Shown here: positions 22,201 to 25,403 of the stretch, one piece after another | How the letters are laid out: each line of letters starts with the position of its first letter | How positions within the stretch are numbered: position 1 is the stretch's first letter | From: a virus | DNA length: 25,403 nt | Reading direction: 5' to 3' (one strand) | Virus record (IMG/VR): IMGVR_UViG_3300008262_000411 | Location: 1-25,403 of that record | Program-made: the position numbers and the translations under genes | The notes under the pieces: generated by a model | Told to the model about the DNA's origin: nothing | The model's database searches: none | What the model saw: the letters and a program-made list of their open reading frames with translations, nothing else

Positions 22201-25143
22201 ACTTTTGCACATCGTTTCCGTAACTCAAACGTTAACACTGAAGCCTATATGCGTACTGGTAACCAGCCAGTTCGTTACGAAGTTATCAACGAAGGTGCCA
22301 AGGATAAGCTAGTATCAGCAATGAACGCTACACAGACTACTATCCCACTAGAGAACGCCTATTGGTTCCCTAACAGCGGTACAGTAATTATCGATGCAGA
22401 ACTAATTCGATTTACAGGCAATACTGGAACAACCTTAACTGGTTGCACACGTGGTACAGTGCTAACACAATTTACAGCTGGTAGCCAACGTAGTTTCTCA
22501 GGTGGACCTGCTACTACACACAATGCCCTAGCAGGTGTTATTCTAGTCAGTAATACTATTACTCCAAACATTAGTCACTGGGGTTCAGCGTTTATGATTG
22601 ACGGTCAGTTTGACAGCGATCGTGGATACATCTTTAACTATGCATCTACTGCTATCAGTGCCAGCGTTGATAAAAATACAGCTTTCTTAATTCGTCTAGC
22701 ACCTAGCGTTAGTAACGCACAAGTTGGCGACTTAGGTGAAAAAGAATTGCTAAACAGAGCGCAGTTGCTATTATCTGGTATTTCAGTGACTACTGACCCT
22801 GTAGACTCTGATGATCCGTTTGTTGGTAATACTTGGTCTAGTGGCGGTACTGCTACCAGTGGACAATATTACACACGTACAACCGCATTAGGTGTTAAGA
22901 ACTGGTACCAAGCTACTAGCTCAGGAACATTTAGTTCAACTGCACCAGAGTTTGCATCAGGTACAGGTGCTAGCGGAACATATGGTGTTAACCTAACGTG
23001 GGCAGGTGTAACTCCTAATAACAACGGTGCTATCGTTGTTGAAGGTGTATTGAACCCAGCTAACTATCCAACAGATCCAACTAAGATTACCTGGACTGGA
23101 TTGTCAGCATCAGCTGCTGGTGGACAGCCAAGTTTTGCACAGATTGCGTCAGGTGGTTCTGTAACATGGAGTGGAAATGCCAGTACAAGTACTGCTTCTG
23201 TACAAGGTGCCTTCACTACTACACTAACTGCTAAGAGTTTCAACTTGGCTACTGCTTCGTTGACTGCTACTTCGTTTAGTGCAGTTACACAGAATATCAT
23301 AGCAAGATCCTTTGCTCCTGCTACTAGTGGTACATACATAAACGCATTGAGTACCTCAAGACAAGACTTCTTAGTTCTACAAAGTGATCTTGCTACATTA
23401 AATGGTTCTACCGCTGTAGTAGCTGGTGATACACTGACTGTACAGGGTAATGGCGGTACCTTGTCCGGTCTTACTATCAATGGACTAGAAGGTCAGATAT
23501 CGTTTACTGCATACGCCAACACCTTGTATGTAGGACAGACAATTACCATAACTGGTTCAATTAGCAACAGTAATTTTACTCTGGCAAACCTTACAATTAC
23601 AGGCACGACGGGTCAGTTTAGCTGTAACTTCGCTGGTCAAACTCTTCGTGTGGGGCAGCGTATAACGTTCAGTGGTAACCAAACAGGTATTGGTAATATT
23701 TCAGGTTACTCTAACCCAACTACCTACTTGATCAGTGCAACCAACGGTTCAACAACCTTTACTATAACTACCACAGCTGGTGCCACAGTAAATACAAGCA
23801 CTGGCGCTTGGACATCAGCAGGCGGTAGCGTTACTGTGCTTGCACCGAGCATTACTGGTTATATCAGCGGCACAACCTATAGAATTGCAGCAACCAACGG
23901 TTCAACAACAGCCACATTGACTACTACTGGTGGCGCTGCTATTACAACGTCAGGAGGCCTACCAACTGGATTAACCTATACAGTGGCTACGTTTATTAAT
24001 TCAACTACTATTAACACAGTAACGCAGAATTATATTTCATTAGCTGGGCAGACTTATGCGCGAATCATAATGAATGCGTTCCCGCAAAGAACTTCAGGTA
24101 CTGCCACTGTCAACGGTGAATTCAACGTGGTAGTAAGGATAACCAGCAGTTTAGCAGCAACCTATAACTCAGCTATCAGTAATGCTCGTACAGACTTCTT
24201 AATACCAAATGCGCAGGTGTCAACCATTGCTCTAGCTGACGTACTAAGTGCCACTACCTTTATCACTGGTGGACAAAGTATCAGTACGTTCACAGCCAGT
24301 TATGCAGTTATCAACAGTGTAACCTATGCTCGAGTCGTTATGACCGGTGCAGGGTCAGCGTCCAGTACAGCTGGCTCAGGTAACAACGTTGCGGTAACCA
24401 GTGCTAGTAGCGCAACCAACACTTACAATAGAGCATTTACCACTGCACGTAGTGATTTCTTAATTACAGACGCACAGTTTGCAGGATCTGGTATTCAAGT
24501 ATCAGATATATTAAGTGCTGCTTCTTTTATCACTGGCAGCCAGACTATCAGTTCAATAACAAATAGCTATGTGAATATTGGCGGAACACTGCATACTCGT
24601 ATTGTTATGAGCAGTTTAGCCAACGCTAACAGTACAGCTGGCGCGGGCAATGATGTAACTGTCACAGTGAGAGCAGCTGGTACAGCAGCCACCTATACCA
24701 GCACAAACTTTGTGTTCTTCACAGCAGCCTCATGGGTAGCATCAGGAGCCACAGTGAGTACTAGGGTTGCTACCATTGTTTCACAGTTCCCAGCTGGAAC
24801 TTCAGTGGCAGCAACTAGCACACGTACATTTGGTGCAACCACTGTATATCGTGTTACGTTCACGCAGACATCTAGTGGATCATTCAACGGCGGTGATACT
24901 ATCACATTCCAGTTCGGTGCTAGCTACGCACTACCAGGTGAGCAGGTATTCTCTTTCATTGCCAATCCCGGCAATACTGAACTATTGGATCTAAGTGAAT
25001 TGAAAGAACTTACTGCCACTGCAATTGGTGGACGTGGTACATTCCCAAATGGTCCTGACGTATTAGCCATCAACGTGTACAAGGTTTCAGGAACTCCTGT
25101 GCCAAGTAACGTGATTCTACGTTGGGGAGAAGCACAGGCCTAA
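16231..25143 (+). CDS. giant modular virion protein (2,970 aa), probable tail fibre or baseplate-associated
   Basis: The ATG has an AAGGA ribosome site (16216-16220). Regions in order: residues 1-780 hold five divergent copies of a module marked KC-x-RD...GY and a following YD...GGN (KC at 98, 231, 402, 532, 698). Residues about 960-1060 hold the first AHGLVAGDPITI segment. Residues about 1190-1555 are Gly/Thr-rich beta repeats (GSGTGLTVNV...GYT). A second AHGFIPGDTITV lies near 1632. Residues about 1700-2190 are the most distinctive part (GGVQLGTASPSHGATAIRMS, DDQNGMFWQYDGQ, LQHTWYGAGFIDFMLRGPEG, GSAFMIDGQFDSDRGYIFNY), known to me from large structural proteins of marine T4-like phages. Residues about 2370-2900 are further Ser/Thr/Ala-rich repeats, and the end is VPSNVILRWGEAQA. 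There are no signal peptide or membrane helices. It makes up over a third of the window and ends just before a strong terminator. Host recognition is the likely role (inference). Confidence 0.9.
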   Translation: MAKKQISNYKFFPGVIPPAFDQYPDAVALIEANKTYVVQEIMGFLEYASGTPLVAPTPLPDAIALLTANKEFIKEEANAWTLDQIADALTPFVYDAEKCERDLGYILTGIAYDIPLGTNYNSIFLGKAESNSLNFTQDVLNVINVSRNQVKELSAIASNPTISAAVTTAYATIGTVANGGVVPLTFTNPTSASVFRIAAKDQLIINKAFIQAEVNAWVASEFPAYDHDVAKCTRDIGYAVDAACYDILYGGNSASYDQAKFFFYASAAGAPGIAPVHKIQTLSAYFRFKSIIDDIVAGVPITKTTTGATPNLLDQDISGNTANEITANLVADLIQITIDVVTADTQAQAAAALALYVKETPSIAWASPAQIAASQAILTNSITIQTTTVSGSYTYDLVKQAKCKRDIGYLVDAFIVDLVGGGNAETIRIARMFYLNGEAQLLNAVQEEAVHTFVKNLITNFVLTNTPYTTDQSPVIAAQVLLASDGEASAITKLADLNDIVINLIRDGLISLPAISYNYNAQFVGYTYNAAKCQRDSTYIVDSWIYDLTYGGNSLTHYVGSRYWITGLPQIDGDRQPEILAHTFSRDLINEYILLNKYHASYQYDVYQTVDLSLTSETGAIGQVTVLSDIIIDTIDQGLSALPAPVAPSSQGGSLMFNAVALLNANKRFIQEETIAYIQYNVDNNIAPYVFYTYNAEKCRRDVAYILEGYIGDLSFGGNRETYFNASRYWDKGVAQVDGDRQPEIFAHTFIRDLIENYIWTNIAFTPKQILVSQYINNSVVAETFANTRIKELSNTILDVIAEGVLLLPTKVSNRGYLKIPGFYKLKDFLLITNSSRNIIMYNFADTNSGADATYTTDYDNDFPAALYGFSDVTTLVFDVDTSNMMITDSIQIFVESKEQAVRLNPIATDAMERMKVGIPQSMLDADFEYGLQPTKWQAIAMMRNYPSIYEIPGSDIAVTNVVTDASIGTGNAGASSITVTTQNAHGLVAGDPITIKALANSISGFSRAEGSFLVSSAPSLTQFVYFAKSKVGTSNGQVLASTYTQLRRGGFYTGSAIGNPAFTVFSAGSSGTITTSLITASGRDVIGFTGSPPPVGSPLAGTGISPGAQVTAVTGGGGIIATTTLVSTAPVGATSLLVTSTTGISPGLLIDRGDGFSALVTDVTGNTVTLGSALTAEIIGATDNYLSLTPDTTSGTGTGAIVSISRSGVLYSVTVNNSGEGYVANDTLTILGTQLGGTTATNDAVVTVETASAINSVASFNNSTLIGGAGYSTGTGVSTSGGSGTGLTVNVTQTSGVVTAVSINNSGAGYTVGNLITITQPLGSVLTFNQTAAGTGYSTANGLSTTTSGSGTGLTVNVVDDGLGGIATITVVNKGTGYAPSDEVTIVTAAARGALTSIDFLFTGTGYTAATAVPITTGSGTGATVSIFANTIGKITGVGSIVAGTGYTVDLFGLTPSGGSGTGLTIDAIFDGASGIQSVAVTQGGEGYTIGNTFIVPGGNNDATFTVASIEQGQITSIIIASGGTNFVVGDTLDIPGGNNDASVEVLAVTTYDATFDVLTVSTSATIEVATVSAGGVIQSVSVAGTPISSPAKTFVSAFTISEPTTAEIASGSTGITYSAISVIQVNFASAHGFIPGDTITVAISSSGTGAQNAAGPFFVEQVPDANTIRYTARAAGTIDNTLVGVIYGRPDSFFVHRPFDGGVQLGTASPSHGATAIRMSKKYIRYQSGKGVMYNTGALFAPSYDIRSLTATGTAVGSVITLVTDDTDHGCQVGGIIQISGSLTSGYDGTYTVADITNERQLSIIANKTLAATTALLGSPCLMSIRNWHGATIRAGIFDDQNGMFWQYDGQRMAVVRRSSTSVIAGTIAIAANSNLVTGTNTRFTSQLAAGDRVVIRGMTHIVSQVTNDTQMFVTPDFRGVSNVTEAKIVKTIDIQIPQSDWNLDTLNGAGPSGYNIDVTKMQMIGLQHTWYGAGFIDFMLRGPEGNYTFAHRFRNSNVNTEAYMRTGNQPVRYEVINEGAKDKLVSAMNATQTTIPLENAYWFPNSGTVIIDAELIRFTGNTGTTLTGCTRGTVLTQFTAGSQRSFSGGPATTHNALAGVILVSNTITPNISHWGSAFMIDGQFDSDRGYIFNYASTAISASVDKNTAFLIRLAPSVSNAQVGDLGEKELLNRAQLLLSGISVTTDPVDSDDPFVGNTWSSGGTATSGQYYTRTTALGVKNWYQATSSGTFSSTAPEFASGTGASGTYGVNLTWAGVTPNNNGAIVVEGVLNPANYPTDPTKITWTGLSASAAGGQPSFAQIASGGSVTWSGNASTSTASVQGAFTTTLTAKSFNLATASLTATSFSAVTQNIIARSFAPATSGTYINALSTSRQDFLVLQSDLATLNGSTAVVAGDTLTVQGNGGTLSGLTINGLEGQISFTAYANTLYVGQTITITGSISNSNFTLANLTITGTTGQFSCNFAGQTLRVGQRITFSGNQTGIGNISGYSNPTTYLISATNGSTTFTITTTAGATVNTSTGAWTSAGGSVTVLAPSITGYISGTTYRIAATNGSTTATLTTTGGAAITTSGGLPTGLTYTVATFINSTTINTVTQNYISLAGQTYARIIMNAFPQRTSGTATVNGEFNVVVRITSSLAATYNSAISNARTDFLIPNAQVSTIALADVLSATTFITGGQSISTFTASYAVINSVTYARVVMTGAGSASSTAGSGNNVAVTSASSATNTYNRAFTTARSDFLITDAQFAGSGIQVSDILSAASFITGSQTISSITNSYVNIGGTLHTRIVMSSLANANSTAGAGNDVTVTVRAAGTAATYTSTNFVFFTAASWVASGATVSTRVATIVSQFPAGTSVAATSTRTFGATTVYRVTFTQTSSGSFNGGDTITFQFGASYALPGEQVFSFIANPGNTELLDLSELKELTATAIGGRGTFPNGPDVLAINVYKVSGTPVPSNVILRWGEAQA
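16522..18345 (+). repeat. five divergent KC-x-RD-x-GY protein modules
   Basis: Coding repeats spaced 130-171 residues apart: KCERDLGYIL, KCTRDIGYAV, KCKRDIGYLV, KCQRDSTYIV and KCRRDVAYIL, at residues 98, 231, 402, 532 and 698. Most are followed by YD or VD and then GGN, and several are preceded by A-x-L-x-ANK-x-FI. Copies 4 and 5 also share DGDRQPEI plus a following AHTF helix. The DNA has diverged, so this is old tandem duplication. Confidence 0.85.
19800..20890 (+). repeat. Gly/Thr-rich beta-repeat array in the giant virion protein
   Basis: About six units of 35-60 residues, each with GSGTG(L/A)TV near the start, a T-x-V-x-V strand, then G-x-GY-x-x-(G/N)-D and an (L/V)TI strand. Two neighbouring units share a near-identical DNA stretch: TTCCAGGCGGAAACAATGAT at 20720-20739 recurs at 20837-20856, 117 bases (39 codons) apart, encoding PGGNNDA. 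The array looks like a beta-solenoid or shaft segment. Confidence 0.75.
23980..24702 (+). repeat. three tandem ~87-residue modules near the C-terminus of the giant virion protein
   Basis: The units carry (A/T)(T/S)FI-x-(S/G)...Y...(T/Y)(A/T)R(I/V)(I/V)M...NVVV/NNVAV/NDVTV, then an ARTDFLI or ARSDFLI segment. The two DFLI copies begin near residues 2647 and 2734, and a more distant SRQDFLV lies near 2371. The DNA is diverged but the order is constant, so this is a duplicated beta domain of a fibre. Confidence 0.7.
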
Positions 25144-25161
25144 GGGCTCGTTACCCAAAAG

Positions 25162-25190
25162 AAAGCCCCTCTTAAACCAGGGGCTTTTTT
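25162..25190 (+). terminator. intrinsic terminator after the giant virion gene
   Basis: AAAGCCCCT (25162-25170) pairs with AGGGGCTTT (25179-25187) around an eight-base loop, and the T-run continues to 25190. It begins 19 bases past the stop at 25143. Read on the minus strand, the stem is followed by a T-rich stretch interrupted by one C, so it may also stop transcription arriving from the minus-strand gene on the right. Confidence 0.9.
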
Positions 25191-25249
25191 CACCTTGACT
25201 TAAACTAACCCAAGCTAACGAACCCCACCCTAGCGGCACCCGAGTCGTA

Positions 25250-25262
25250 GCCGCGAAGCGGC
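25250..25262. other. GC-rich hairpin in the 3' intergenic region
   Basis: GCCGC, GAA, GCGGC: a perfect 5-bp GC stem with a three-base loop, in a locally GC-rich stretch (about 25224-25270) that contrasts with the A+T-rich genome. It lies 22 bases beyond the stop of the minus-strand reading frame. No T-tract follows on either strand at terminator distance. The rest of 25191-25283 shows no gene. Confidence 0.4.
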
Positions 25263-25283
25263 GTAGCGCCAAAAGAGATTTTT

Positions 25284-25403
25284 TCAACCCTCATTATCCA
25301 CGCATATTATATGCTGCCAAGCGGTATAGAACCTAGCGTAGTCCTCAGTGTGCGTGAAGGTAATGGCCCGCATGTCCTGTATGTGTACATACGAGTAGTC
25401 AGT
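25284..25403 (-). CDS. 3' end of a possible minus-strand gene (partial)
   Basis: Reading leftwards from the window edge, 39 codons are open before a TGA at 25284-25286. They encode DYSYVHIQDMRAITF, then THTEDYARFYTAWQH and IICVDNEG. The composition (Asp, Glu, Tyr, Trp, His) looks like a real soluble protein, and the terminator at 25162-25190 lies between it and the convergent giant gene. The opposite strand is also open over the same stretch (a frame from ATG 25311), so the direction is not certain. I do not recognise a family. Confidence 0.42.
   Translation of the reverse strand, partial: TDYSYVHIQDMRAITFTHTEDYARFYTAWQHIICVDNEG

Noticed and set aside
15250-24905. Long minus-strand frames opposite the fibre genes
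   Set aside because: They are Val/Pro/Thr-rich mirror images of Gly/Thr/Asn-rich coding repeats, with no ribosome sites or recognisable domains.
1-25403. tRNA genes, CRISPR arrays, transposons or a diversity-generating retroelement
   Set aside because: I saw no cloverleaf-like gene, regular short repeat-spacer array, transposase or reverse transcriptase. This is by eye only; tRNAscan-SE and repeat finders would be decisive.

Overview
The window is a contiguous piece of the genome of a T4-like (tevenvirus-type) myophage. It is A+T-rich and tightly packed: genes abut or share start and stop codons, and almost all lie on the + strand. Recognisable core genes are gp32 (ssDNA-binding protein), uvsX, uvsY, uvsW, gp61-type primase and gp41-type helicase. 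Accessory genes of the kind seen in marine T4-like phages accompany them: a 2OG-Fe(II) oxygenase, a carbamoyltransferase, several small conserved hypothetical genes and a very large fibre-like protein. This points to an uncultured marine phage related to cyanophages and pelagiphages. The host cannot be read from the sequence.

Layout. 1-3603: 3' part of gp32 (the gene enters from outside the window), a 2OG-Fe(II) oxygenase, a 64-aa small protein, uvsX, an acidic 82-aa protein and uvsY. 3643-9679: a strong sigma70-type promoter fires directly at the start codon of an unrecognised 392-aa gene. Then come a UvsW helicase fused to an unrelated C-terminal domain, five small genes (two with metal-binding clusters, one weakly gp62-like) and a 193-aa miniature relative of bacterial DNA polymerase III alpha. 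9676-10884: a late island, with a minus-strand gene and a plus-strand virion gene whose T4-type late promoters (TATAAATA) face each other. 10859-14422: a primase-helicase block, with a second promoter, primase, a 36-aa microprotein, a half-size carbamoyltransferase, a third promoter and the replicative helicase. 14479-25143: a GNAT-like protein, a 411-aa fibre-like protein and a 2,970-aa modular virion protein, closed by a classical terminator at 25162-25190. 25284-25403: the probable end of a minus-strand gene entering from the right.

How it works together. UvsX, UvsY, gp32 and UvsW form the recombination-dependent replication and fork-remodelling set. Primase and helicase form the primosome. 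The virion genes near 10 kb and after 14.9 kb carry T4-late-like promoter motifs. Three replication-gene starts (3678, 10894, 12956) carry near-consensus -35/-10 boxes with 17-bp spacers and exactly six bases between the -10 box and ATG, so their transcripts should be leaderless. The most unusual items are the DnaE-like mini-protein, the UvsW fusion, the leaderless promoter set, the face-to-face late promoters and the half carbamoyltransferase.
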